Source: an uncultured Lachnospiraceae bacterium
Lineage (GTDB): Bacteria; Bacillota; Clostridia; Lachnospirales; Lachnospiraceae
Direction of reading: 5' to 3'
DNA: 64,000 bases
Assembly (NCBI GenBank): GCA_945868435.1
Contig: CAMBLG010000002.1
Location: 124,001-188,000 of the forward strand
Positions 45,535 through 53,878 of the stretch are shown piece by piece. How positions within the stretch are numbered: the first letter of the stretch is position 1; each line of letters begins with the position of its first letter. A model generated the notes under the pieces. That model worked only from the letters and a program-made list of their open reading frames with translations. It had not been told where the DNA came from and searched no databases. Both the position numbers and the translations under genes were made by a program.

Positions 45535-47529
45535 CTAGCAGATTTCTGCACCGCTTGGCATATCCTTTTCCGGCTTCATCAACGCAAGATTGCCTTCTGC
45601 GTCCTCTGCACACAGCAGCATACCTTCTGACAGAACACCTGCCAGCTTTGCCGGCTTCAAGTTCACCAGAACCATCACCTTCTTGCCAACCATCTCTTCC
45701 GGGGTATAGTATTTACGGATTCCCGATACAATCTGCTTTACCTGACTTCCGATCTTCACCTGGGAGCAGAGAAGCTTCTTGGACTTTTCCACTGCCTCAC
45801 ATGCAATAATCTCTCCAACCTGGAATTGCATTTTTCCAAAATCATCAAAGCTGATTTCTTCCTTTGGCTCGATATCGACCACAGCTTCGTCAGCTGCTGT
45901 CTCCGGCTCGATGCCAAGACGCTTCTGCTCTGCCTCGTACTCCGCCTTCTGGGCAGCCTGAATGGCCTCTACCTTCGGCATAATCTCCTTGGCATCCAGT
46001 CTTGCAAACAGAATCTCCGGTGTCTCTGTCACTTTGGTTCCACTGACATACAGACCAAACTGATCCAGCTTATCGTAATCACGCAGCTCTGTGCAAAGCT
46101 GTGCCACGATCTTCTCTGCTGTTTCCGGCAAAAATGAGTGAAGCAGGCTTGCGCCGATGGTGATAGCTTCGGTCAGATTATACAATACCTCTGCGAGACG
46201 GTCCTGTCCGGTCTCGTCCTTTGCCAGTACCCATGGCGTTGTCTCGTCAATATATTTGTTGCAGCGGCGGAACAGTGCAAATACTTCTGAGATGGCATCT
46301 GCCACACGCAGCTTCTCCATCTTCTCTGCCACGCGATCTCTGGTCTGGGTTACGACAGCCTTCAGATCCTCATCCACCGCATCGGTCACCCCGGTGCTCT
46401 TCACGATGCCGCCAAAATATTTGTTACTCATGGATACGGTACGGTTCACCAGATTACCGAGAATATTGGCAAGATCGGAATTAAACCGCTCGATCACCAG
46501 ATCCCAGGTGATCACACCATCGTTCTCAAACGGCATCTCATGCAGTACAAAATAACGGGTGGCATCCACGCCAAACAGATCTACCATATCGTCGGCGTAG
46601 ATTACATTGCCCTTGGACTTGCTCATCTTATCCCCTCCCTGCAGTAGCCACGGATGTCCAAACACCTGCTTCGGCAGCGGAAGACCCAACGCCATCAAAA
46701 AGATCGGCCAGTAGATTGTGTGAAAACGCACAATGTCTTTTCCAATCAGGTGCAGATCTGCAGGCCAGTTCTTTTTGAACAGCTCTGTGGAGCCGTCCGG
46801 ATCATACCCGATCTTCGTGATATAGTTGGTCAGAGCATCCAGCCATACATACACCACATGCTTTGGATCAAAGTCCACCGGAATTCCCCAGTTGAAGGAG
46901 GTTCTGGATACACACAGATCCTGAAGTCCCGGCAAAAGGAAGTTGTTCATCATCTCATTTTTGCGGGAAACCGGCTGAATGAAATCATCATGCGTATTAA
47001 TGTATTCGATCAAACGGTCTGCATACTTGCTCATCTTGAAGAAATACGCTTCTTCTTTGGCAGGCTTTACCTCTCTTCCGCAGTCCGGACACTTGCCGTC
47101 CACCAGCTGGGACTCTGTCCAGAAGGACTCACAGGGCGTACAGTACAGTCCTTCATAGGAGCTCTTGTAGATATCTCCCTGATCATATAATTTCTTGAAG
47201 ATTTTTTTCACGCATTTTTCATGGTCCTCATCTGTTGTGCGGACGAAACTGTCATAGGAGGCATTTACCAGATCCCAGATGCGCTTTACTTCTCCAGCCA
47301 CTTCATCCACATACTCCTTCGGGGTAATGCCGATGGCTTCTGCCTTCTCCTGAATCTTCTGGCCATGTTCGTCCGTTCCTGTCTGGAAATAGACATCATA
47401 GCCCTCTGCCCTCTTATATCTTGCGATAGCATCCGCAAGAATAATCTCATAGGTATTACCTATATGCGGCTTGCCTGATGTGTAGGCAATGGCCGTAGTC
47501 ATATAAAATTTTCCCTTATTTTTCGCCAT
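45535..47529 (-). CDS. metG: Methionyl-tRNA synthetase with tRNA-binding domain
   Basis: MetG charges tRNA-Met. From the ATG at 47529 (AAAGGAG site) the product has 664 residues. HIGH appears as KPHIGN, KMSKS as GGDKMSKSKGN, and the zinc knuckle uses CTPC and CPDC. The C-terminal Trbp111/EMAP-II-type tRNA-binding domain covers about 565-664. A T-box leader lies upstream, so expression should rise when uncharged tRNA-Met accumulates. Confidence 0.96.
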   Translation of the reverse strand: MAKNKGKFYMTTAIAYTSGKPHIGNTYEIILADAIARYKRAEGYDVYFQTGTDEHGQKIQEKAEAIGITPKEYVDEVAGEVKRIWDLVNASYDSFVRTTDEDHEKCVKKIFKKLYDQGDIYKSSYEGLYCTPCESFWTESQLVDGKCPDCGREVKPAKEEAYFFKMSKYADRLIEYINTHDDFIQPVSRKNEMMNNFLLPGLQDLCVSRTSFNWGIPVDFDPKHVVYVWLDALTNYITKIGYDPDGSTELFKKNWPADLHLIGKDIVRFHTIYWPIFLMALGLPLPKQVFGHPWLLQGGDKMSKSKGNVIYADDMVDLFGVDATRYFVLHEMPFENDGVITWDLVIERFNSDLANILGNLVNRTVSMSNKYFGGIVKSTGVTDAVDEDLKAVVTQTRDRVAEKMEKLRVADAISEVFALFRRCNKYIDETTPWVLAKDETGQDRLAEVLYNLTEAITIGASLLHSFLPETAEKIVAQLCTELRDYDKLDQFGLYVSGTKVTETPEILFARLDAKEIMPKVEAIQAAQKAEYEAEQKRLGIEPETAADEAVVDIEPKEEISFDDFGKMQFQVGEIIACEAVEKSKKLLCSQVKIGSQVKQIVSGIRKYYTPEEMVGKKVMVLVNLKPAKLAGVLSEGMLLCAEDAEGNLALMKPEKDMPSGAEIC

Positions 47530-47549
47530 TGTTAATCTCCTTTTCTCTT

Positions 47550-47835
47550 GATACAAAAAGCTCTCATCTCCTGTTACAGAAGACGAGAGCTCTATCCCGT
47601 GTTACCACTTCTCTTCACTGCAAGCCAAAGGCTGCAGCCTCATTATCCGCTATAACAGGCGGTCCTGTCAGAATCTTACCGTTCACGGCTCAACCCCGCC
47701 ACTCCAAAGCCATCTTCCATCTGCTCTCCCCTATTCCCTCTCAGCATATGGCGCGCGCCACGCGGGAATCTCTCTGTAAGGTTCCACTCAGATGTACTAT
47801 CTTTTTCCTCGTGTTTTGCTATTCTTATTATACAG
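47550..47835 (-). promoter_or_regulatory. T-box leader of metG
   Basis: The minus strand carries the T-box core GTGGTAACACGG (around 47597-47610) followed by a terminator: AGCTCTC...GAGAGCT and TTTTT at 47556-47592. A TATAAT lies at 47827-47832. ATG triplets at 47718-47720 and 47711-47713 on the 3' side of the presumed stem I are candidate methionine specifiers. In this family uncharged tRNA pairs with the leader and prevents termination. Confidence 0.85.
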
Positions 47836-47934
47836 CTCTGTTCATAAACTGTTTACAACATTTTAACCGATTCATTTCAATTTGTAAAGAGCCTGCCCGC
47901 TTCAACAACAGAATATACGCGTTTTCGCATGCTT

Positions 47935-48924
47935 CTACCGCATCGCTGCATAAACGACATAGATCACATAGAGTACAACCATAACCAGACCTTCGCCCTT
48001 GTCGATGCGCTTTTTCGTCCATGCAAAAAGCCAGATAAGCAGGCTGAATACAACCAGCACACAAATATCGATCAGATCCTCCATGTGAAACGGAATCGGG
48101 CTTATGGAGGAAGCGATACCAAGGATCATCAGAATGTTTGCCACATTGGATCCAATGGCATTTCCCAAAGCCATATCCACTTCTTTTTTCTTTGCGGCAA
48201 CTACGGAAGTTACCAGTTCCGGAAGCGATGTTCCCAACGCCACAATGGTAAGTCCCACAAGCGTCTGGCTCATGCCGAAGCTGGTGGCGATATTTACCGC
48301 ACTGTCCACGACCACATCTCCACCGATCATGATCCCCACTGCACCGATTATGATGAACAGGATACTCTTCGGGACCGACATGATCTTTATTTCTTCCGCC
48401 TCAGCAACGACCTCACTGCTGTTCTCATTTCCCGCTTTTCTCGCTTTCATTGCGGTATAAATCATAAAACCGAGAAATGCGATGTAGAGCAGAAGAAGAA
48501 TGATTCCATCCACGTGCCCCAGACTCATGGAACCCATGTAACCCAATACAAGCAGCAAAAGCGCACAGATGACGGAAAACGGAAGGTCTCTTCTTACCAC
48601 ATCCTTCTGTACCGCAACCGGGGTCAGTATCGCACATACGCCGATGACAACCATAAGATTAAAGATGTTGGATCCCAGCACATTGCTGATAGCCAGCGCA
48701 TTGTTGTTGGTCACAGATGCCGTTATCGACACTGCCGCTTCCGGCAAAGACGTTCCGATGGCTACAATGGTAAGTCCAATGACAATGGATGGAACCTTCA
48801 GCTTCTTGGCAATGCTGGAGCTTCCTTCTACAAACAGATCGGCGCCTTTTACCAGGAAAACAAAACCGATGATCAAACATACAATTGCCAGTGGCAGTGG
48901 ACCGTTGGTGATAAAATCTGACAT
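47935..48924 (-). CDS. Ca2+/cation antiporter, CaCA/YrbG family
   Basis: A 329-residue membrane protein with about ten helices in two inverted halves, each with an ion-binding repeat: GTSLPEAAVS (about 56-65) and GTSLPELVTS (about 217-226). It exchanges Ca2+ or a related cation for Na+, H+ or K+. It stands alone between metG and mntP. No regulatory signal was recognised. Confidence 0.9.
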   Translation of the reverse strand: MSDFITNGPLPLAIVCLIIGFVFLVKGADLFVEGSSSIAKKLKVPSIVIGLTIVAIGTSLPEAAVSITASVTNNNALAISNVLGSNIFNLMVVIGVCAILTPVAVQKDVVRRDLPFSVICALLLLVLGYMGSMSLGHVDGIILLLLYIAFLGFMIYTAMKARKAGNENSSEVVAEAEEIKIMSVPKSILFIIIGAVGIMIGGDVVVDSAVNIATSFGMSQTLVGLTIVALGTSLPELVTSVVAAKKKEVDMALGNAIGSNVANILMILGIASSISPIPFHMEDLIDICVLVVFSLLIWLFAWTKKRIDKGEGLVMVVLYVIYVVYAAMR

Positions 48925-49026
48925 ACTCTCTCTCCTTTTTCATTGATAATGGTAACTTGTTGCGATTATTCGAAGCTTTCCTTTTGCTCATATATGGGGC
49001 GGTGCCTCTAAATAGTACCAAATTAT

Positions 49027-49602
49027 TTAAAATGTTAATATTCCTAGGTGCTCAAGCAATATTTTGATTCCGATTACGACAAGGATGATGCCCCCTGCGA
49101 TCTCCGCTTTCTTTTTGTAACGCGTACCAAAATAATTGCCCATGGCAACACCGGCAATCGACAACACGAACGTCGTAACTCCGATGATCACAATTGCCTC
49201 AATAATCGGAGTGTCCAAAAATGCGAAGGTGATTCCCACCGCAAGGGCATCGATACTGGTGGCAATGGCCAAAAGCAGCATCTCTTTATGGTTCAACGGC
49301 GGATCCTTCTCTCTGATCTCCTGCACGTCTTCATCCTTCACAGCCTCGATAATCATCCTGCCTCCGATAAATACCAGCAGCACAAACGCGATCCAGTGAT
49401 CAACGGATGTGATATACTGTTGGAACCGGATTCCCAACAGCCATCCAACAAAAGGCATCAGCGCCTGAAATCCACCAAAATACAGACCAATCACAACTGC
49501 CTGCTTTTTGTTCACTTTCTCCATGGCAAGCCCCTTGCAGACCGACACCGCAAATGCATCCATGGCAAGTCCGATTCCGATCAAAAATAATTCGATACCC
49601 AT
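49027..49602 (-). CDS. mntP: Manganese efflux protein MntP
   Basis: MntP exports Mn2+ when it is in excess. From the ATG at 49602 (AAAAAGGAG site) it has 191 residues with six helices in two repeats, including GIGLAMDAFAVSVCKG and LLLAIATSIDALAVGI with the family Asp residues. The yybP-ykoY leader directly upstream, which senses Mn2+, supports this assignment. Confidence 0.93.
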   Translation of the reverse strand: MGIELFLIGIGLAMDAFAVSVCKGLAMEKVNKKQAVVIGLYFGGFQALMPFVGWLLGIRFQQYITSVDHWIAFVLLVFIGGRMIIEAVKDEDVQEIREKDPPLNHKEMLLLAIATSIDALAVGITFAFLDTPIIEAIVIIGVTTFVLSIAGVAMGNYFGTRYKKKAEIAGGIILVVIGIKILLEHLGILTF

Positions 49603-49636
49603 TTTCTTCAGTTCTCCTTTTTCGCATCGGTTCCAT

Positions 49637-49697
49637 AAAAAAAGACCCACGTATGCACACACTTCCCGCATAAGAAGTTATGTACATACATGAGTCT
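49637..49697 (-). terminator. Expression-platform terminator of the Mn2+ riboswitch
   Basis: On the minus strand AGACTCATGTATGTACA pairs with TGTGTGCATACGTGGGTCT (with bulges), followed by seven T. It lies between the aptamer and mntP and would be disrupted when Mn2+ binds. Confidence 0.75.
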
Positions 49698-49699
49698 CA

Positions 49700-49800
49700 T
49701 TCTTTAAGGCTTGCCAGGTCAAGCGACCGGGTTTGTTGACAAACCACACTGTGTAAAACAATTCGTGCGAACTACTCCCCCACGTAAGGGTTATTCTGTT
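49700..49800 (-). promoter_or_regulatory. yybP-ykoY (Mn2+) riboswitch of mntP
   Basis: The minus strand holds the conserved GGGGAGTAG segment and, further on, the GCTTGACCTGGCAAGC segment that define the family. Its terminator lies at 49637-49697 and its promoter at 49834-49863. In Firmicutes this class turns on Mn2+ export genes. Confidence 0.85.
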
Positions 49801-49833
49801 AGAATCCAATACTTGCATCAATCAAGTAGGATT

Positions 49834-49863
49834 ACTATAGCAGACGGGGGCTCGGTTAGTCAA
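49834..49863 (-). promoter_or_regulatory. mntP promoter
   Basis: Minus strand TTGACT (49858-49863), 18 bases, TATAGT (49834-49839). Confidence 0.65.
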
Positions 49864-49889
49864 TGCTAATTTTCCCATATTCTACCTGA

Positions 49890-50138
49890 TTATTCTATTG
49901 TAAATGTCGCAGTTCCATCCGCAATTCCATCTGCAGTCATGGTAACGGTATGAGATCCGGCGGACATACCGGTTACATCTACCCATATTACATAGACACC
50001 ATCGCCATTGATTCCCATATCAAAAGACGGCTGTACTTCTGCCCCATCTACTGTAATGGTATATGTCTTACCATCCAGTTCCGGATTGCAGCAAAGATAT
50101 AGTGTTCCATTCTCAGCCCATGGTTCCCATGCAAACAT
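49890..50138 (-). CDS. Possible remnant of an extracellular Ig-like domain
   Basis: An 82-residue reading frame with the look of a bacterial Ig-like or carbohydrate-binding repeat (TYTITVDGAEVQPSFDMG and GSHTVTMTADGI). There is no signal peptide, although the family would be exported. The GAGGGA near the start is too close to the ATG for a good ribosome binding site, and the frame stays open for about 20 codons upstream. It is probably the tail of a lost surface protein, or a short protein driven by the leader before it. Confidence 0.35.
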   Translation of the reverse strand: MFAWEPWAENGTLYLCCNPELDGKTYTITVDGAEVQPSFDMGINGDGVYVIWVDVTGMSAGSHTVTMTADGIADGTATFTIE

Positions 50139-50164
50139 TCCCTCAACTTTAATATGGATACCGA

Positions 50165-50511
50165 TAAAAATGAGTAATAAATTAGCACCATCCGAATCTT
50201 CTACATCGGATGGTGCTAAATCTCTTCATTGTCCACTGGACTATACCTCTCTTTACTTTTCTCTTGTACATTCAACTTCTTCCGTTCTCTATCGTGGCCT
50301 TTGGACTGGCTTTGTATTCGATCAATGATTACTATTCAAAACTCCATCCTGTTCCTCTTCTTATCTTCTGCCACTAGTTTCTTGAATTGAATGTGGTGCT
50401 TGGGTTGCTTCTTACCTTAACTTATGTTCCCTTTGGACCGTACCTCCTGTTCTTAAATTTCATCTCGGGATCTTGTCTTTCCCTTTCTTTGTTTTCTCTT
50501 GTTTTGTTGTT
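50165..50511 (-). ncRNA. Purine-rich candidate RNA with promoter and terminator
   Basis: On the minus strand TTGACA (50541-50546) and TATATT (50518-50523) are 17 bases apart. The transcript would start near 50511 and run about 340 bases, very rich in A and G, to a perfect 14-bp stem (TTAGCACCATCCGA at 50182-50195 with TCGGATGGTGCTAA at 50206-50219), then a T-rich tail. It contains only very short reading frames, one of 29 codons ending inside the stem. It could be a small RNA or an attenuated leader of the 82-residue frame that follows. I recognise no known family. Confidence 0.45.
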
Positions 50512-50517
50512 GAATTT

Positions 50518-50546
50518 AATATATCACTCAATTATTCTTTTGTCAA
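50518..50546 (-). promoter_or_regulatory. Promoter of the candidate RNA
   Basis: TTGACA (50541-50546), 17 bases, TATATT (50518-50523) on the minus strand, in a very AT-rich context. Confidence 0.55.
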
Positions 50547-50667
50547 CATATTTTTTAAAAATATTTTCGCTTTTTTTATTCTATCTTTTTTTATATTTGA
50601 ATTCCCGTTATTGTCTGACACTTTATGCAAACTTGGGCAATTCTCTTCTGTTGCGTTAAGCGATTAG

Positions 50668-50722
50668 CCTATTTCCTATATTTGCTATATTTACTCTATT
50701 TACTATTTTTACCTATTTTACA
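50668..50722. repeat. Short AT-rich tandem repeats beside the array
   Basis: Six to seven imperfect copies of CTATTTAC-like 8-10-base units (such as CTATATTTGC, TCTATTTAC and CTATTTTAC) run up to the 82-bp array. They may be bent or melt-prone DNA. No coding sense. Confidence 0.5.
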
Positions 50723-50744
50723 AATCTAGGTGACCATGCAATGC

Positions 50745-51437
50745 GGGTCTGGGAGACGATTTCTTTCTCTGAGACCCGCGGCTTGTCCTATTTTCTCATT
50801 TTTCTTTGCCCCAGGTACTGAGCCTCGGGTCTCTGTGAACATTTTTGTCCCTGAGACCCACAATCCGGCCTTATTCTTTATTTTTCCTTGGACCCGATGC
50901 TTCAGCTCGGGTCTCTGCGAACATTTTTATCCCTGAGACCCGTGGCTTGTCCTATTTCCTCATTTTTCTTTGGTCTGAGTACTGAGCCTCGGGTCTCTGC
51001 GAACATTTTTGTCCCTGAGACCCACGGCCGGACCTCATTCTTTATTTTTCCTTGGTCCGGGTGATTCGGCTCGGGTCTCTGCAAACATTTCTGTCCCTGA
51101 GACCCACGGCCGGACCTCATTCTTTATTTTTCTTTGACCCAGGTACTGAGCCTCGGGTCTCTGTGAACATTTTTGTCCCTGAGACCCACAATCCGGCCTT
51201 ATTCTTTATTTTTCCTTGGTCTGGGTGATTCGCCTCGGGTCTCTGTGAACATTTTTGTCCCTAAGACCCACAATCCGGCCTTATTCTTCATTTTTCTTTG
51301 GCCTGAGCACTGAGCCTCGGGTCTCTGCGAACATTTTTATCCCTGAGACCCGTGGCCGGACCTCATTCTTTATTTTTCCTTGGACCAGATGCTTCAGCTC
51401 GGGTCTCTGCAAACATTTTTCTTCTCCGAGACCCGCG
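50745..51437. repeat. Nine-copy tandem array of an 82-bp hairpin unit
   Basis: GGGTCT starts at 50745, 50827, 50909, 50991, 51073, 51155, 51237, 51319 and 51401, exactly 82 bases apart with no slip. Each full unit begins with an inverted repeat GGGTCTC...GAGACCC (7-bp stem, about 19-base loop) and continues with a T-rich linker such as CTTTATTTTTCCTTGG. The linkers alternate strictly between two types, so the true unit is a 164-bp dimer. The first and last copies diverge. As 82 is not a multiple of three it cannot code for a repeat protein. The function is unknown. Confidence 0.9.
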
Positions 51438-51549
51438 ACCGCCAAACGGACCAATACATTGTGTGCATTGTGCAGCCTCTTTATATACTATATTACAAAC
51501 ATCTTTATTAATTTGAATCTCATAGCCTCAAAACTTATAGATTAGAAAA

Positions 51550-51594
51550 TATATGAAAAGCCCCTGCACAGCAATTCTCCTGCCGTACAGAGGC
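51550..51594 (-). terminator. Terminator after the YhfC-type gene
   Basis: On the minus strand GCCTCTG-TAC-GGCA pairs with TGCT-GTG-CAGGGGC and is followed by TTTTCATATATTTTC. It lies about 190 bases past the stop codon. The bases between 51595 and 51779 show no gene. Confidence 0.6.
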
Positions 51595-51779
51595 CACACA
51601 TAAAATCAATATCGGATAAACCTATAGTTCTACACGGAACCGAGCAAATGCAATACTCTTTCGCATCGAACGACTATTTCAAAGCATTTGGCCACGCCGT
51701 TTCTATACCAACGGAAACTGCTTGTTTCTCCATTTTAATGGTATCTTGCTCAGACACCACCAAAATCGTTCAACTCGCT

Positions 51780-52622
51780 TTAGTTCGCGGCTCCCTCATC
51801 CACAACCGGTGCCTCAGCTTCCACTTCAAATCCTACAACATCCCAATTCTTTCTGCACAAAGATATGGTAAGCGCCACAACCCCCGCGACCAGAACGGCC
51901 AGCATAACCTCAACCAATACAAGGTTCAGATAATTTGCCGCTATAACCGTGGCAAAGTCTACGCCTGCATGAATTGCAAAGGCCAAAAACCAATAGCGCT
52001 TCTTTCCAAGCTTTACCGCTTGGAATACAAGAACGGACAGTGCAATATGAAGCGTAACAGCAACGATTCTCTCGATTCCGCTGAGGAAAAACTGATAGGA
52101 TGGCGTCGTCCACAAGGCGGAAAGCTGTGTAAGTGTAGCCTCCTTTGTAGCCTGATCCAGCGCTCCCAGACTCGCTTCCAACGTTCCCGCATTGATCATA
52201 ATCGAGGTTACCAGATTGCTGACACTGGCAAGTCCCACAATAAGAATTGCCTCAATTCCGCCATGTCCCACGCCATACATCAACGCATTGGGAAGATTCA
52301 GCTGCTTTTTCATGGCAAAACGCATTGCCACGAAACGTCCGACTTCTTCAAATAAACCAGCTGCAAGACCTCCATACAGACCATAGATCCATATATTTCC
52401 GGTAATGCGTTCTCCGCCAACGCCCAAAACGACCGCATGCAGAATCTGCTCCAGTACCATCGCAAACAGGAAAAATGTCGCAGCGCCAATCACCGCCATA
52501 GCCATCCTCGCCTTCGTCTTCTTGTGTACGACAATCAACAATACCACCGGTAGCGCAATACTGATGCAAAGCGAAAAGATAATTCCCGCAAACGTTCCAG
52601 CTCCAACATGTCCGATTTCCAT
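51780..52622 (-). CDS. YhfC family glutamic-type intramembrane protease
   Basis: A 280-residue membrane protein with seven to eight helices. The paired glutamates and Arg in GLFEEVGRF (about 104-112 in the longer frame), GHGGIEAIL and HAGVDF match the YhfC (DUF2324) family, relatives of the CAAX/PrsW-like membrane proteases. I start at 52622, behind AAAGGGG; an ATG at 52661 is possible. The tail is acidic. The substrate is unknown. The 82-bp array lies beyond its terminator. Confidence 0.82.
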   Translation of the reverse strand: MEIGHVGAGTFAGIIFSLCISIALPVVLLIVVHKKTKARMAMAVIGAATFFLFAMVLEQILHAVVLGVGGERITGNIWIYGLYGGLAAGLFEEVGRFVAMRFAMKKQLNLPNALMYGVGHGGIEAILIVGLASVSNLVTSIMINAGTLEASLGALDQATKEATLTQLSALWTTPSYQFFLSGIERIVAVTLHIALSVLVFQAVKLGKKRYWFLAFAIHAGVDFATVIAANYLNLVLVEVMLAVLVAGVVALTISLCRKNWDVVGFEVEAEAPVVDEGAAN

Positions 52623-52751
52623 AACTCCAATCCCCTTTCTTTGAATATCGGCCCTCTGCATCTTCTTTCCGCAGAATTGTCCTACTCATTCTACCATAAG
52701 GCACATCACAAACACCGGAAAGATGAATGCATGAACAAATAGAAGATACCT

Positions 52752-53069
52752 TTACTGTACCACATACTTCACCGCAGTGCCATATGCGATTACTTCCGCT
52801 GCTCCGGACATCACCTGGGAGCTGCCGTATTTTACACCGATGACGGCGTCTGCACCCATTTCCTTTGCCTCATCCACCATGCGTTTTACCGCAATCTGGC
52901 GCGCCTCGTTGAGCATCTGGGTATAACCCACGATCTCACCGCCCACCAATGTCTTCATCCCTGCCATAAAATCATGGCCGACATTCTTGGTCTGTACGAC
53001 CGTTCCCTTTACAATTCCCAGTGCCTCAATTTCCTGTCCCGGAATGTACTCAATACTTAGAAGCTTCAT
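52752..53069 (-). CDS. YbjQ family (UPF0145) protein
   Basis: A 105-residue protein of the YbjQ/UPF0145 family, once called heavy-metal-binding, with the typical EYIPGQEIEALGIVKGTVVQ start and GADAVIGVKYGS core. The family forms a pentamer and has no proven enzyme activity. It overlaps the membrane-anchored MerR gene by 20 bases and is likely to be its partner or target. Confidence 0.9.
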   Translation of the reverse strand: MKLLSIEYIPGQEIEALGIVKGTVVQTKNVGHDFMAGMKTLVGGEIVGYTQMLNEARQIAVKRMVDEAKEMGADAVIGVKYGSSQVMSGAAEVIAYGTAVKYVVQ

Positions 53070-53691
53070 CCTCTTCTCCTCCTTTGATTTCCTTCATTCT
53101 TCCAATGATTGCCGCCACAATGCAGATAATCACAATAGCAGGCAGTCCTAACAAAATGATATTGACAATCACCGGGATTTTCTCGATCGTGTTCATCCAC
53201 GCGATGGCAGCGATCGATGCTGCCAGAATAAGAATCATAACAATGCCCGGGATGATGGCCCCCATCAGCTTTTTCCTGCGTCTGTCTGTCTTCTCCACAT
53301 CCATAAAGCTCTTTCCCTCCTTTTCCATGGACTCTACCTGATTCAGATAGTTTTCTGTGTCAAGGTTCTGTAAGGTGACATGACTGGCGATGATCTGCTC
53401 GCTGATGTCCTGCATTTTCGCCAGGTTCTCTTTCTGGCGCTCCAGTTCATCCAGATGCCGGTCCAGGCAGTCATCCAGATGAATACTTCCCTGGAAAATG
53501 CGTTTGATCTCCTCAATCGGCACACCGAGCTTTCGAAGAAGCTTAATCTGCATCAGTCGGTCGACATCTGCCTGCCCGTATTCCCGGTATCCATTCTCCG
53601 CCCGATCCGGTGCCAAAAGCCCCTGTTCTTCATAGAAGCGGATATTTTTCTTCGTAATGCCCACCAGCTCTTCCACATATTTGATCTTCAT
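53050..53691 (-). CDS. MerR family regulator with two C-terminal membrane segments
   Basis: A 213-residue regulator. The N-terminal helix-turn-helix (1-70, with IRFYEEQGLLAPDR) matches MerR. A coiled-coil linker (about 75-125) is followed by two hydrophobic segments (about 142-165 and 173-195). This suggests a membrane-bound activator that reads a membrane or envelope signal. It starts at the operon head, and a 19-bp-spaced MerR-type operator lies upstream, so it controls itself and the ybjQ-type gene. Confidence 0.88.
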   Translation of the reverse strand: MKIKYVEELVGITKKNIRFYEEQGLLAPDRAENGYREYGQADVDRLMQIKLLRKLGVPIEEIKRIFQGSIHLDDCLDRHLDELERQKENLAKMQDISEQIIASHVTLQNLDTENYLNQVESMEKEGKSFMDVEKTDRRRKKLMGAIIPGIVMILILAASIAAIAWMNTIEKIPVIVNIILLGLPAIVIICIVAAIIGRMKEIKGGEEDEASKY

Positions 53692-53734
53692 ATCAATGTC
53701 ACGATTCCTTTCCCCTTTTCACTCCTACGGCCCT

Positions 53735-53765
53735 TTTATACAGCTTCCACAAGGTGGAAGGTCAA
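53735..53765 (-). promoter_or_regulatory. MerR-type promoter with 19-bp spacer and dyad
   Basis: Minus strand TTGACC (53760-53765) and TATAAA (53735-53740) are 19 bases apart, the overlong spacing that MerR activators correct. The spacer contains the palindrome CTTCCAC-aag-GTGGAAG (53744-53760). This is the classic layout of a MerR operator. Confidence 0.8.
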
Positions 53766-53833
53766 GCTTTTTCTCACATTTCGTGTAACTCCATACATAT
53801 AATTATAGAGGATTTCTCCAATAAAAGATAGCG

Positions 53834-53868
53834 CGAAAAAAGAGCCGCCATGGATAATGACGGCTCTC
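53834..53868 (-). terminator. Terminator of tyrS
   Basis: On the minus strand AGAGCCG pairs with CGGCTCT (arms 53861-53867 and 53841-53847) and is followed by six T. Confidence 0.75.
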
Positions 53869-53878
53869 CCAATTGTTT

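Noticed and set aside
50387-50659. A 90-codon hydrophobic reading frame on the plus strand
   Set aside because: Its leucine and phenylalanine content follows from being opposite the purine-rich candidate RNA; no ribosome binding site was seen.
50902-51120. A repeat protein encoded by the 82-bp array
   Set aside because: The period is not a multiple of three, so every unit shifts the frame, and no start site has a ribosome binding site.
50745-51437. A CRISPR array made from the GGGTCTC...GAGACCC repeats
   Set aside because: The sequences between repeats are near copies of each other in two alternating types, not unique spacers, and no cas genes are present.
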